Of a DNA stretch of 64,000 bases, positions 36,952-45,096 are shown piece after piece (within the stretch, counting starts at the first letter, position 1; the number at the start of each line of letters is the position of its first letter). A program made the translations under genes and the position numbers. The stretch covers positions 2,318,211-2,382,210 of the forward strand of contig NZ_KB235922.1 in the NCBI RefSeq assembly GCF_000332195.1. The letters are read 5' to 3'. Under the pieces are notes generated by a model, which saw nothing but the letters and a program-made list of their open reading frames with translations, was not told where the DNA came from and did no database searches. The DNA is from Pleurocapsa sp. PCC 7319 (GTDB lineage: Bacteria > Cyanobacteriota > Cyanobacteriia > Cyanobacteriales > Xenococcaceae).

Positions 36952-37299
36952 AAAAATATTTCTATTTAGCTGACAAAATTATGTCCGTTTTCTATTTGGC
37001 TATTAAAGAGAAAAATGTTGGGGGCGTTAGCGATCTTGTATATAACGTATAAGATGTTTCTGTTCTTAGCTTTGAGCTTTGAAAATTTCACCGAACATCT
37101 CAAAATCAAGACATCATGTTGTACTCTTGTGGTGTAACTTAATTCACCAACGACACATCTAAGAATAGCTATTCTTAGATTAGTTTCCAATTCTAACTCC
37201 TAATTGTAAGCAATTTTAGAGAAAAATCAAATAGTACAAGTTGCTTGGTCTTTTTAAACTAAGATAATTACCATTATCTCTCTCAAACTAAAAAGTCAA
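36952..37299. other. Intergenic stretch upstream of the efflux operon
   Basis: About 350 bp between the receiver-adaptor gene and the integrase gene. A weak 74-codon minus frame exists but has no motif or ribosome site, so it is not called. It should contain the promoter of the efflux operon; no clear operator is seen. Confidence 0.4.
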
Positions 37300-38385
37300 T
37301 TATGACGATAGATCGAGCTTCTCTTCAATACTAGCACCAGGGTTATGCTCCCAGCGATCGCCTACGTGAGCATAAATCGAGGTAGTCCTGGGATCGGCAT
37401 GACCCAGCAAATCTTGTACCTGTCTTAAATCCGCACCAGTTCTCAATGCCAGCGTACCAGCAGTATGACGTAAGCTATGTGCTGTAAGTGTTCTACCAGG
37501 AGTATGTTTCAAGTTACATTCAACCAGAGCGCGATCGCATATCTCCCTAATGCTGCGTCTAGATAATTGACCTCCTTTGTTGTTGTTACTAAGTGAGACA
37601 AAAACAAAATCTGTAGGTTTAATTTTCCTTCTTAGAACTTTTCTCCTCATCTGAAGATAATCATTTAGCTGGACTGTCAAATTTTCAGTTAGAGGAACGA
37701 TCCTGCTAGCCCGTTTTGCCGATACCTGTAAACCAGTCTTAATGCCCTGCCTGACAATATCTGCTACTTTTAGTTGGTGCATTTCTACCGTTCTGCATCC
37801 TTCTAAACTCATGATGCCAATTAAAAGGCGATCGCGCAGCAGGCTCAGTTTTTCTTTATTTGTCTTAGCCCGATCTAATTGAGATTGAATATAGTCGAGT
37901 AAAAACTTTAACTCCTCTGCTTCCATAAAGGTAATCCGAGCAGCAGGATCTTTTCTGTCTTTGGGAGCTTTAACTTTGAGTGCGGGATTGTGTTCGATTA
38001 ATCCATGAGCTATCGCAGCATTGTAGAATATTCTGACAATATTCAGTTTGGTGGCGATCGTAGAATTAGCGTATCCAGAGCTAACTAAATGTTGTCGGTA
38101 AAGCTTGATGTCTTCTGGTTCTGCCTCGGTAGGCGAGAGTAAATTATCTCGGCACCACTGCAAATACTGTTTGGTTTGGGATAAATAGTTGCGAATAGTA
38201 TCGACGGAAGCTGCACCATCTCCTACTTCCATCTGGAGGAATCGGGCAAAAATATCTTCTAGGTTAGTGGTTTCCTTAATGGTTTCTGTTTTGGGGACAG
38301 CTGTCGCACTCTTTATCGATTCAATCTTTGTTTCTACTGTATTTGTAGTTTTACTTTCTTCTACAGAAATAATGTCAATTTTCAT
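37300..38385 (-). CDS. Tyrosine site-specific recombinase (XerC/D-like integrase)
   Basis: 361 aa: an N-terminal SAM-like DNA-binding domain (residues 45-130), then a catalytic domain with Arg in [24 protein letters not shown] (His-x-x-Arg), [10 protein letters not shown] (His) and the nucleophile Tyr in SIYAHVGD. The full catalytic set is present. Its start overlaps the stop of the RES toxin gene by 4 nt (ATGA), so it is the last gene of a three-gene operon with the toxin-antitoxin pair. This ties it to the mobile island 37.3-47.9 kb, as the probable integration or dimer-resolution enzyme. No tRNA or att repeat is recognised nearby. Confidence 0.9.
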   Translation of the reverse strand: MKIDIISVEESKTTNTVETKIESIKSATAVPKTETIKETTNLEDIFARFLQMEVGDGAASVDTIRNYLSQTKQYLQWCRDNLLSPTEAEPEDIKLYRQHLVSSGYANSTIATKLNIVRIFYNAAIAHGLIEHNPALKVKAPKDRKDPAARITFMEAEELKFLLDYIQSQLDRAKTNKEKLSLLRDRLLIGIMSLEGCRTVEMHQLKVADIVRQGIKTGLQVSAKRASRIVPLTENLTVQLNDYLQMRRKVLRRKIKPTDFVFVSLSNNNKGGQLSRRSIREICDRALVECNLKHTPGRTLTAHSLRHTAGTLALRTGADLRQVQDLLGHADPRTTSIYAHVGDRWEHNPGASIEEKLDLSS

Positions 38386-39008
38386 AGTTCGATTTCAACT
38401 AACAAATTTAATTTAGTAGCGATCGCGAGTACAGTTTCTCTAATCGTTGGCTCATTAAGATCTAAGACAGAGACATCAGCGGATAACAATTTAGAAGCTG
38501 CTCGTTCGTACAAAGCTATTGCGGGCTTACCGTCATGAGCATTGTTAAAAATCAGTCCCTCAATATTTCCATATAAATCGGAATTTTCATAGAAATAACG
38601 ACTCCAGGCTTGAGTTAGTTTCCTTCTTCCATCACTTGCCATTGCGACTACCGAACCAGCATTCCAGGCACCAGAATCTCTTAGATCGAGTAATCTAAGA
38701 CTTTGTTTTAAAGTAATAAAAGCAATCTGCTGTTTTTGTATTTTAATTGCTTCATCATCGCCAAACACCTCAATTAAGCAGCAGGATAAGTTAAATCCTG
38801 CATAAATAATCCCCCGTTCATTATCTATCTTGGGTTGTTTACCCTTTTGATGGTCAAACCTACTCAATGGACCATAATATCTAAACCCCGTGGCGGTAGC
38901 TCCATAACTTGTAGGGTCAAATATTCTTTGAATTGTCGTTCCAGGTTTTAATTCAAACCATTGAGGACTAATATTACGGGTTGGTGGTGGATAGCGAATC
39001 TCTACCAT
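38382..39008 (-). CDS. RES-domain toxin of a RES/Xre toxin-antitoxin pair
   Basis: 208 aa with the RES fold: the substrate Arg region [13 protein letters not shown], then [22 protein letters not shown] containing the conserved Glu, and a Ser-rich stretch ([12 protein letters not shown]). RES toxins of characterised pairs degrade NAD+. It overlaps the antitoxin stop by 1 nt and the integrase start by 4 nt. Antitoxin-first order and tight overlaps are typical. Intact. Confidence 0.85.
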   Translation of the reverse strand: MVEIRYPPPTRNISPQWFELKPGTTIQRIFDPTSYGATATGFRYYGPLSRFDHQKGKQPKIDNERGIIYAGFNLSCCLIEVFGDDEAIKIQKQQIAFITLKQSLRLLDLRDSGAWNAGSVVAMASDGRRKLTQAWSRYFYENSDLYGNIEGLIFNNAHDGKPAIALYERAASKLLSADVSVLDLNEPTIRETVLAIATKLNLLVEIEL

Positions 39009-39622
39009 TACTGAGCGACACCCACTCCTCTCGCTTCGACTAGCAAATCTTCAATACCCCTATCATTACCACTTTTTAGTATCTCAAAGGGAGTACGATT
39101 TTCAAAAGCTCTTAATGGTTTACTGAACCAATTGAGTTTGGCAAAATCGCATATTTGTAAGGTTTTTATCAGTTCGGGCAAGCGATCGATTACCCCATCA
39201 TCTCCTTCTGGATCGAACTGCCACAAGGGAAATCTATAAACACCATTATCCTTTAATCCCAATAGCGTACCTGCCTTACGGCGATCGTGTACGGTGGTAA
39301 TTGCCTGACAGCCAATCAGTTTTGCTACTTCTGGCGTCGTAATACTTCGGGCTAGTAGTTCGCGACGACGTTGATAATACCGTTCTAAATTAGCCAACTC
39401 CAGTACAGCTAAATTACCTTCACTGTAGTCATCACCTGCAATCTTTTTCGCCAAAGCTTTTTTGGCTGGGTCGATTACTTTTGGTTTGAGGGATTCGGCT
39501 ATTTGCTCCAGATGTTCTGTACTTGCTTCAGTTAAGGAAGTTGCTACATGATGCAGCAAAGTTTTTGCTACTTTATCTCTGTCTTTGGGTATCTCAATCG
39601 AGTGAATAACAGTATTTTTCAT
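39008..39622 (-). CDS. Antitoxin with Xre/MbcA/ParS-type toxin-binding domain
   Basis: 204 aa. The C-terminus (LNWFSKPLRAFENRTPFEILKSGND, then IEDLLVEARG) is the MbcA/ParS-like toxin-binding domain that closes the RES active site. The middle contains a DNA-binding-like stretch (TTPEVAKLIGCQAITTVHDRRKAG), and the N-terminus is helical. It is followed directly by the RES toxin. Two direct repeats just upstream (39660-39709) are likely operator sites for autoregulation. Confidence 0.82.
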   Translation of the reverse strand: MKNTVIHSIEIPKDRDKVAKTLLHHVATSLTEASTEHLEQIAESLKPKVIDPAKKALAKKIAGDDYSEGNLAVLELANLERYYQRRRELLARSITTPEVAKLIGCQAITTVHDRRKAGTLLGLKDNGVYRFPLWQFDPEGDDGVIDRLPELIKTLQICDFAKLNWFSKPLRAFENRTPFEILKSGNDRGIEDLLVEARGVGVAQ

Positions 39623-39659
39623 GTTTAGTTACTAAATTACCTAGCTTTATTGTAACTTA

Positions 39660-39709
39660 CCTAAGAGATATAGTTTTATTTTATTTAATACCTAAGAGAT
39701 ATAGTTTTA
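39660..39709. promoter_or_regulatory. Direct-repeat operator upstream of the RES/Xre operon
   Basis: CCTAAGAGATATAGTTTTA occurs at 39660-39678 and again at 39691-39709, exactly 31 bp apart (three helical turns), 38 bp before the antitoxin start codon. It probably binds the antitoxin; promoter elements cannot be fixed. Confidence 0.6.
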
Positions 39710-39864
39710 CTTCTGATAATTACTCTAATCAGAACTAGAAATTGACAATAAATTAATATAAATAATAATTCACAAGCTTTTTAAGCATTTATAAATTTTA
39801 CAATTAGCATTTGATACGTAAAAGATACGCTATTATTCAAAACACTACAGAATTCGTTTTTAAA

Positions 39865-39891
39865 AATGTTATAATAAATTGTAATAACATT
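39865..39891. promoter_or_regulatory. Inverted-repeat operator/promoter of the PrlF-YhaV pair
   Basis: AATGTTAT and ATAACATT are perfect 8-bp arms around an 11-bp centre. A TATAAT-like -10 box (39869-39874) overlaps the left arm, 38 bp before the antitoxin start. It fits binding by an AbrB-type dimer such as PrlF. Confidence 0.55.
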
Positions 39892-39911
39892 GCTAAAGTC
39901 ACTTCGATCTG

Positions 39912-40244
39912 ATGCCTAACAACTCAAACAATAATTACCCAGTTTCTCCAGCCAAGATTGGCAATCAGAATGGATATCGCTTACCTCGCGCTTTCTCCAA
40001 AGATCATCCCGAACTAGTTGATGCTAGCGGTCATCTTGAAGTTTTAGATGAAAATACGTTGTTAGTTCGTTTAGATCCTGTTGAAAAGGTCAAAGAAGAT
40101 GATGACGATGTGATGATGAGTTTATTTCTAGACTTTCTAATGAAGTCTGCCGTTGAAGAACCTGAATCTCTTATTCCCTATACGAATCAAATGAGTCAGG
40201 AGGCAAACGAATTGTTAGCTGGGGTAGAAATCGATGAAGATTAA
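39912..40244 (+). CDS. PrlF-family (AbrB-like) antitoxin
   Basis: 110 aa: an N-terminal swapped-hairpin DNA-binding domain of the SpoVT/AbrB type (SPAKIGNQNGYRLPRAF, then GHLEVLDENTLLVRLD) and an acidic, helical C-terminus that would wrap the toxin. It overlaps the YhaV-like toxin gene by 11 nt. This is the usual antitoxin-first order of PrlF/YhaV systems. It is expected to repress its own promoter, perhaps at the inverted repeat 39865-39891. Confidence 0.8.
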   Translation: MPNNSNNNYPVSPAKIGNQNGYRLPRAFSKDHPELVDASGHLEVLDENTLLVRLDPVEKVKEDDDDVMMSLFLDFLMKSAVEEPESLIPYTNQMSQEANELLAGVEIDED

Positions 40245-40719
40245 TGGGTGGACTATCTTGTTTCATCCATTATTTAACGACCAATGGCAGCAATTGCTTC
40301 ATCAGGTCAAGTCTTTACATTCACGCTTGCCAACTGACGACTTTGTTAAACATCCGCAAGTTGAGCTATTCAAAGCTCTTACCGTCGGGATTGAGGAAAA
40401 AATTCCGCATGATCCCTTAGCTTCATACTTTGCTCTGAGGAAGCCTTTGGATAAATACAGTCGTTTGAAAAAGATGGGGCTGCCAATCGGCTTTGCCGAT
40501 TCGACAGCTTCGCTGGCGGATGCCTCCAGGCATCGCTACCGACTTTTCTTCAAAGTATTTCCACAACAAAAGGTAATTATTATTTTGTGGTTGGGTTTTC
40601 CCCGCAAAGAAGGAGACAAGAAAGACTGCTATCGTATTTTTGCCAAGATGGTTAAAAAAGGGCAGTTCCCCCTATCACTAAAAGATCTTATTGATTCGGA
40701 TAATGGGCAGGAAAGCTAA
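40234..40719 (+). CDS. YhaV-family toxin with an in-frame palindromic-repeat insert
   Basis: 161-aa RelE-superfamily mRNA endonuclease of the YhaV type: INGWTILFHPLFNDQWQQLL at the N-terminus, KHPQVELFKAL, then RYRLFFKVFPQQKVIIILWL and DCYRIFAKMV. Between KKMGLP and RYRLFF, adjacent in homologues, lie about 17 extra residues (IGFADSTASLADASRH) encoded by a palindromic repeat at 40485-40535. The frame stays open through it. The insert falls just before the conserved RYRLFF strand, so activity may be changed or lost. Retention beside an intact antitoxin is notable. Confidence 0.85.
   Translation: MKINGWTILFHPLFNDQWQQLLHQVKSLHSRLPTDDFVKHPQVELFKALTVGIEEKIPHDPLASYFALRKPLDKYSRLKKMGLPIGFADSTASLADASRHRYRLFFKVFPQQKVIIILWLGFPRKEGDKKDCYRIFAKMVKKGQFPLSLKDLIDSDNGQES
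40485..40535. repeat. Short palindromic repeat inside the yhaV-like gene
   Basis: Contains hairpins TCGGC/GCCGA and GATGCC/GGCATC. Positions 40498-40519 are identical over 22 nt to the complement of 6407-6428 in an IS1 transposase, showing a common mobile origin. Confidence 0.85.
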
Positions 40720-41191
40720 TCCAGTATGTCTCTATTGTGCCAAGAATTACCGCACAGAGGACGAGGCTAAAGAAAAGCATCCAGAATGTTATGTCGGGCA
40801 TAATTGTCGTATCAAACGTAACCGTCTGAGAAATTCTGGTAAGGTAAACGCTAAACGTCGTCAAAATGCTGCTAAGAAAAAGGGCATCACTACGATAGAA
40901 CCAATACTACCCGAAGCATATAGAGCAGAACTAGAAATTTACGGCAAAGAGAACCAATTTGTTCATGCGATCGCCCTTAAAATATACCAAGGTAATAAAC
41001 TCTCCCATCAAATGCTACCGCAACATACCCAAGGACTCAGACAGCCAGAGCTTGAAGCTTACATCCGAAATCTCTTAGATCATTTGTCAACAGAGTATGG
41101 GATCGATTGTTATGGTCTAATTTACTGGCTAAATCCTGCTGACTGTCCTGAATGTAAAAGCAAAGTATTTACCGATAAAATTTTAAACTAA
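40703..41191 (+). CDS. Unknown protein with two zinc-ribbon-like Cys pairs
   Basis: About 162 aa from ATG 40703 (MGRKANPVCLYCAKNY). N-terminal CLYC...CYVGHNC and C-terminal CPEC could bind zinc; between them is a basic stretch (KRRQNAAKKKG) and an alpha/beta domain with HAIALKIYQG and LEAYIRNLLDHLSTEYGID. It overlaps the toxin gene end by 17 nt and precedes the next gene by 5 nt, so it is part of the same transcript. I do not recognise the family; a plasmid-associated nucleic-acid-binding protein is possible. A TTG start at 40691 is less likely. Confidence 0.6.
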   Translation: MGRKANPVCLYCAKNYRTEDEAKEKHPECYVGHNCRIKRNRLRNSGKVNAKRRQNAAKKKGITTIEPILPEAYRAELEIYGKENQFVHAIALKIYQGNKLSHQMLPQHTQGLRQPELEAYIRNLLDHLSTEYGIDCYGLIYWLNPADCPECKSKVFTDKILN

Positions 41192-41196
41192 GAAGA

Positions 41197-41793
41197 ATGG
41201 ATTACTCCTTTAGCGCCATTATCCAACAGGTAAATAAAATTGATTCATCACACATAAAAGATGAAATTAAATTACGGCGAACGGGTGAGCTTTTTTATCT
41301 GGGAAGTGTTTGTCTTCTGGCGCAAGCAGAAGCAGCCTTAGAGAATGCTCAACAAGATAATGTAGATTTAACGGATACTCCTATAGACAATAGCTTTTGT
41401 CAATTTTTAGCTTCTCTGACTCAACAAAGTATAAGCACTTCCTTTTTACAAAAATATCTCAAACCTCAGAGTAGAGCTAAGTACCAGCGGGAAACATCAG
41501 TTAAAATTCAATCTTTAACCTCGTCTGAAGCGGTAGGTTTATTTGACCTCGATCTAATTGAACCCCAAGTCATATCTTTGGCTCATAACGAAAATATCAA
41601 TGCTTGGATCGAACGAATAACCAAATGTCTTGAATCCAATATAGAAATCAACACTCTGCCTCAAATCTCCAAAGCAACTGCTTTGTCTATAGCTCAAGTA
41701 TTTATTTCTTTACTTTTTGGTGATTTTGAACTGCTACAGTCAGGAGATTTTTATGAGGGATTTGCGATCGAGGTCAGATCGAGAACTAGCTGA
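41197..41793 (+). CDS. Hypothetical protein of the PRTRC-type island
   Basis: 198 aa, mostly helical (LRRTGELFYLGSVCLLAQAEAALENAQ...), no membrane span and no recognised motif. It starts 5 nt behind the zinc-ribbon protein, so it is co-transcribed. The 3' end overlaps, tail to tail, the WGR-domain gene on the other strand by 54 nt. HIP1-type sequence at its end marks it as normal cyanobacterial DNA. Function unknown. Confidence 0.55.
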   Translation: MDYSFSAIIQQVNKIDSSHIKDEIKLRRTGELFYLGSVCLLAQAEAALENAQQDNVDLTDTPIDNSFCQFLASLTQQSISTSFLQKYLKPQSRAKYQRETSVKIQSLTSSEAVGLFDLDLIEPQVISLAHNENINAWIERITKCLESNIEINTLPQISKATALSIAQVFISLLFGDFELLQSGDFYEGFAIEVRSRTS

Positions 41794-42033
41794 TATAACA
41801 TCATATCCTCTAGATAAACGGCGTTTTTCGGCTTTGCAGTAAAGCTCTATCCCTATTTGATAATTGGGACAAACAGTAGAAATAGAGCGACCCAAATCTC
41901 TCTTCGCTGCTGAACCCCAGGTTTTTTTGAGCAGCCAATTTCCCCACAAGTCCTGGCATAGCTCAATGATGTAGAATCTTGTATCCTTTTGCCAAGAAGA
42001 ATATAGATATTTGTCTAATTGATAACTCAACAC
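41740..42033 (-). CDS. Small WGR-domain protein
   Basis: 97 aa. Central sequence TRFYIIELCQDLWGNWLLKKTWGS, with the later RRLSRGYDVI, fits a stand-alone WGR domain, a nucleic-acid-binding fold seen in PARPs and in small plasmid-borne bacterial proteins. The WG of the name is conserved, while the following Arg is Ser here. It is convergent with and overlaps the 41197 gene by 54 nt. Role unknown; small WGR proteins often sit in plasmid backbones, which suits this island. Confidence 0.6.
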   Translation of the reverse strand: MLSYQLDKYLYSSWQKDTRFYIIELCQDLWGNWLLKKTWGSAAKRDLGRSISTVCPNYQIGIELYCKAEKRRLSRGYDVISASSRSDLDRKSLIKIS

Positions 42034-42170
42034 GGTAATTATTTTAGCGTTCTAGCTTATCGATACTAATACGACTACATCGATCGCTTCATTAGATCTT
42101 TACTTTTTTTAAGATCGCGCTTTGGCTAACGCAAGTAGAGCGGATACAACTTTTTAAATCGCTTATGTGA

Positions 42171-43043
42171 ATGAATGTAAATACTCAAATATCAAGAATT
42201 AATACCGTCGAACAAGCGATCGCTGTTCTGAGTCAATGCTCTGTCATTTCTGGAATTGGCGATGCTGTCAAATATCTGGAACAGAGAGCATTAAGATATC
42301 AATTGCTATTTCTTTACAGTTATTATTTTCCCCAGCAATACAGTCAAAGCAGAGCTTCAGTTTATCCCAATTTGGAAGAAGAGGAAGAATGGCTGAAGTA
42401 TACCGAGCGAGAACTGGAATTTCTCCAGCTCATCAACAATAATTTGTTTCCTTTAGGTTATTTGGACTACCTCTTGGAAGAACACACGTACCTTATCGAG
42501 CCGAGTCAAATTCTTGTAACCCCCCTAGGAATGGGACAGCTAGAAGATTATGAAATGTCTTACTGTGACTTAGCGATCGCCGACAAAGCTTTATTACCTA
42601 TGTCCAATATTGGTAGAGAAAACTTAGAGCATTGGCAAAATCATCTCGGAGAAGATTGCTACAGCGAGTGGTTTGACGCAGAATTCTCATCTATGCCTGA
42701 GATGAATGAGATTGCTCATCCTAACAACGTTAATTATCGCCAGCTTAGGCATTTATGTTTTGAAGCAGGATCGCCTATTTGCTATCTACCCATAGCGTTA
42801 AAGTTACTAAACCAAAATACTAACAATATTTGGCTTGATGAAGATGGAGGTTGGTCACAAGGAATGGGAGGAACAACCTTGGATTGGTCAATGGAAAATG
42901 TTAACTACCTTCACAAAGAGTATCTAAAAGCTCAGAGGATCTTAAATATTGTGGGTTCTCTTATTGACTGGCTAGAAAGCGATTTAACTACTAATTTTCA
43001 ATACATTGTAAAAATATGGAATCAATGCACGACTCGCCGATAA
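42171..43043 (+). CDS. Hypothetical protein, upstream partner of PRTRC protein B
   Basis: 290 aa, acidic, rich in aromatic residues (QLLFLYSYYFPQQYSQ; WLDEDGGWSQGMGGTTLDW). No signal peptide or membrane segment, no known motif. Its end overlaps the start of the PRTRC-B-like gene by 19-28 nt, so the two are translationally coupled and probably work together. It may fill the place of one of the unnamed PRTRC cassette proteins, but I cannot match it to one. Confidence 0.6.
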   Translation: MNVNTQISRINTVEQAIAVLSQCSVISGIGDAVKYLEQRALRYQLLFLYSYYFPQQYSQSRASVYPNLEEEEEWLKYTERELEFLQLINNNLFPLGYLDYLLEEHTYLIEPSQILVTPLGMGQLEDYEMSYCDLAIADKALLPMSNIGRENLEHWQNHLGEDCYSEWFDAEFSSMPEMNEIAHPNNVNYRQLRHLCFEAGSPICYLPIALKLLNQNTNNIWLDEDGGWSQGMGGTTLDWSMENVNYLHKEYLKAQRILNIVGSLIDWLESDLTTNFQYIVKIWNQCTTRR

Positions 43044-43741
43044 TATCTGGAGATACCCTTAGAGAAATTATTTCCAAAGCACCAAGAAATCTAAACCATT
43101 TAGATGCCGAACTTTTATTTGTCGATCGCAATTATATTCTTCATTACTTAGACGGTAACAGGCATATCTATAAAAGCCTGACCTCAGACATTTTACGTCG
43201 TGCTTTTGACAATGAACCTGCCGACACAGGATGGCTGCCTGAGAACGTTATTCGTCATGGTAGCAGCGTGCTTGGAGACTGGGTTGTCTGCTTCTTTCCT
43301 CAACAGCGTTATCGTCTACAAATACAGTCAGAGCAATTATACGTACCCTTACCGAGCTTTGTCTTTGTCGGAATTTCTAGTAGCTATTATGTCTGGGCGG
43401 TTAAAAAGATAAGATTTAATTCTCAGCTATTAATACATCATGCACCTCTACCCAACGTGATGAACGACGGTAGAGTTTGCTGGGGAAATATTTGTCCTCT
43501 AATCGCTAGCCTATCAACTATAGAATCCACCTGGTGGAAGTTTATCGGCAGTACATTTAACCAAGATTATACTCAGGGTAAATCGATAAAGTTTGATAAT
43601 GTTGTCGAGCAGCTAAAACTCCAGAATCGAAGAGCCAGAATTTCTAATCGCTCTCGCTATCCAATCTCCGATCTCATTCCTATTCGGGATAACTTGACCG
43701 TGGAAGAAGCAGTGGAATACGTAACAAAATCCACTAAATGA
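43016..43741 (+). CDS. PRTRC system protein B-like (E2-like fold)
   Basis: 241 aa. Features expected of PRTRC protein B: LPENVIRHGSSVLGDWVVCF, then a proline-led VPLPSFVFVGISSSYYVWAV, the APLPNVMNDGRVCWGN block with a conserved Cys (Cys155) in the place of an E2-type active-site cysteine, and WWKFIGSTFNQ. PRTRC names a plasmid-borne cassette combining ParB-related and ThiF-related genes, whose B protein has been linked to E2 ubiquitin-conjugating folds; its function is not experimentally settled. The ThiF-like partner is at 46166. An alternative start is ATG 43025. Confidence 0.75.
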   Translation: MESMHDSPIISGDTLREIISKAPRNLNHLDAELLFVDRNYILHYLDGNRHIYKSLTSDILRRAFDNEPADTGWLPENVIRHGSSVLGDWVVCFFPQQRYRLQIQSEQLYVPLPSFVFVGISSSYYVWAVKKIRFNSQLLIHHAPLPNVMNDGRVCWGNICPLIASLSTIESTWWKFIGSTFNQDYTQGKSIKFDNVVEQLKLQNRRARISNRSRYPISDLIPIRDNLTVEEAVEYVTKSTK

Positions 43742-43784
43742 AATTAAGCTAAATGAAAAGTAATTTAAGAAATTTAATATGCGG

Positions 43785-43826
43785 TATATTCTCAATTACG
43801 ATGACGTTATAGTAATTGAGAATATA
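43785..43826. promoter_or_regulatory. 15-bp-arm inverted repeat containing a ParA-promoter-like 20-mer
   Basis: TATATTCTCAATTAC and its exact complement surround a 12-nt centre GATGACGTTATA, between the convergent PRTRC-B and parB genes. The inner 20 bp (43796-43815) match the site before parA (45916-45935) in 18 of 20 positions when inverted. It could be a centromere (parS) or a bidirectional terminator. Confidence 0.65.
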
Positions 43827-43859
43827 GAAACGTCTAATTATCTCAAAAGCATAACAGCG

Positions 43860-45092
43860 TCAGCTTGTAGAACCTTCTTCTTTTGCCAAAATAGAGTCAA
43901 TTTCACGCATTTTCTTCTCCATTGCTTTTCTTAGAGATTTTAGATGATTGGCTTTTAACTGTTTAACAGAAAGTTTTGACAGCCCCTGTTTGACTTCTTG
44001 ATATCGATCGATAGTTTTTTCCTTGGTTTCAGTTTTTAGTTTCTTAGTTCCGTGTTCTTCTAGTAACTCTGTTACAAATTTCCTGGTATCTCTAACGCTA
44101 AGAGCTTCTTTCAAAACGCGTTCGACTGCTTGGGTTCTTATTTCCAAAGCAGCAGCATCGTCTTTACCCAGTTTTTTAGCGGTAAGTTTGCCCAATGCTT
44201 TTGCCTGGTGGCAGGGTAAATTTCTTTCACGAACGGCTTGTTTTAGATCTTCCGTCAGAGAAATCATTGCTAAGTCATTAGCAACAAATGAATGTAGTTC
44301 TACTTGAAAATCAAGTAGGATCAGAATTATTTCAATCTGTAAGGGATTTAATTCTAGTTTCTCTAAAGCTTTCTGCTGTTCTTCTCTAGTAGCTTTTTCG
44401 ATTAACTGCAAAGTTCGATCTGCTGCTTCGTTTTTGCGGAATTGATAGTCAAGATTTCTGAGGATTTTTTTGAGCTTGGCAACCGCTGCCTGAGATCTTG
44501 ATTGTCCTTCTTCTACTTCATCTTCATAAATATCTAAATCTACATTCCAATTAAGTTCTCGTACAAGCGATTCAGCCCGATCTAGAGAATTCAAACTTTC
44601 GCTATGGAGATGGTGTAGTAGAGTACGGCGGTGAATCTCTTTTTCATTACCGACAAGAGGAGAAATGACCGCTTCCAAGCTTTTCCATTTTTCGTTTCCA
44701 GCTTCTACTAAATATTTAGCTGCTCTCCAAGTCACTTCTCCATCTTCAAGCTGATACTGGTTTGCTTTGTCTGTTGATGGAATCAAAATTAGCGAATCAA
44801 GCTGTCCTTCTCGCTTTAAAGATTCAACTCTTTTCAAAATTACTGCTTCAGTAAATGTTTTACGGCATTGATCGCTAGGTGTAATGTTCTCAATTGAAAC
44901 TAATACTTTGCCGTTTCCTTGTTCTAGTTGAGAACGTAACTGAATCAATAGTTCTTCTCTTTTCTCAACTTCTTTTTGAGTCCGATCGAGCTGCTGCTTC
45001 AGGTCTTGAATTACGTCGTGTCGCTTCTTAGCAGCGAGCGCCGAATCAAAATCCTCGTCAATTAAATTAGCAACAGATTGTCTTCTACCCAT
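43860..45092 (-). CDS. parB: ParB-related partition / nuclease-fold protein
   Basis: 410 aa. Residues 1-75 are a charged coiled coil beginning MGRRQSVANLIDEDF. Then follows a ParB N-terminal-like domain (VSIENITPSDQCR..., LDSLILIPS, EDGEVTWRAAKYLVEAG, RRTLLHHLHSESLNSLDRAESLV). A long helical C-terminal half (ARNLPCHQAKALGKL-like segments) ends in a Lys-rich stretch. It lies 4 nt downstream of parA, the classic partition order. A ParB-related gene is one of the defining members of PRTRC cassettes. It should bind a parS-like site; the inverted repeat at 43785-43826 right behind it is the best candidate. Confidence 0.8.
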   Translation of the reverse strand: MGRRQSVANLIDEDFDSALAAKKRHDVIQDLKQQLDRTQKEVEKREELLIQLRSQLEQGNGKVLVSIENITPSDQCRKTFTEAVILKRVESLKREGQLDSLILIPSTDKANQYQLEDGEVTWRAAKYLVEAGNEKWKSLEAVISPLVGNEKEIHRRTLLHHLHSESLNSLDRAESLVRELNWNVDLDIYEDEVEEGQSRSQAAVAKLKKILRNLDYQFRKNEAADRTLQLIEKATREEQQKALEKLELNPLQIEIILILLDFQVELHSFVANDLAMISLTEDLKQAVRERNLPCHQAKALGKLTAKKLGKDDAAALEIRTQAVERVLKEALSVRDTRKFVTELLEEHGTKKLKTETKEKTIDRYQEVKQGLSKLSVKQLKANHLKSLRKAMEKKMREIDSILAKEEGSTS

Positions 45093-45096
45093 TAAA

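Noticed and set aside
36966-37190. 74-codon minus frame upstream of the receiver-adaptor gene
   Set aside because: No motif, uneven composition, lies in what should be a promoter region.
37300-38385. An att site or tRNA target next to the integrase
   Set aside because: No tRNA-like sequence and no direct repeat bounding the island could be recognised by eye.
39660-39709. Possible CRISPR: two direct repeats with a 12-bp gap
   Set aside because: Only two units, the spacer is far too short, no cas gene in the window; an operator is the better reading.
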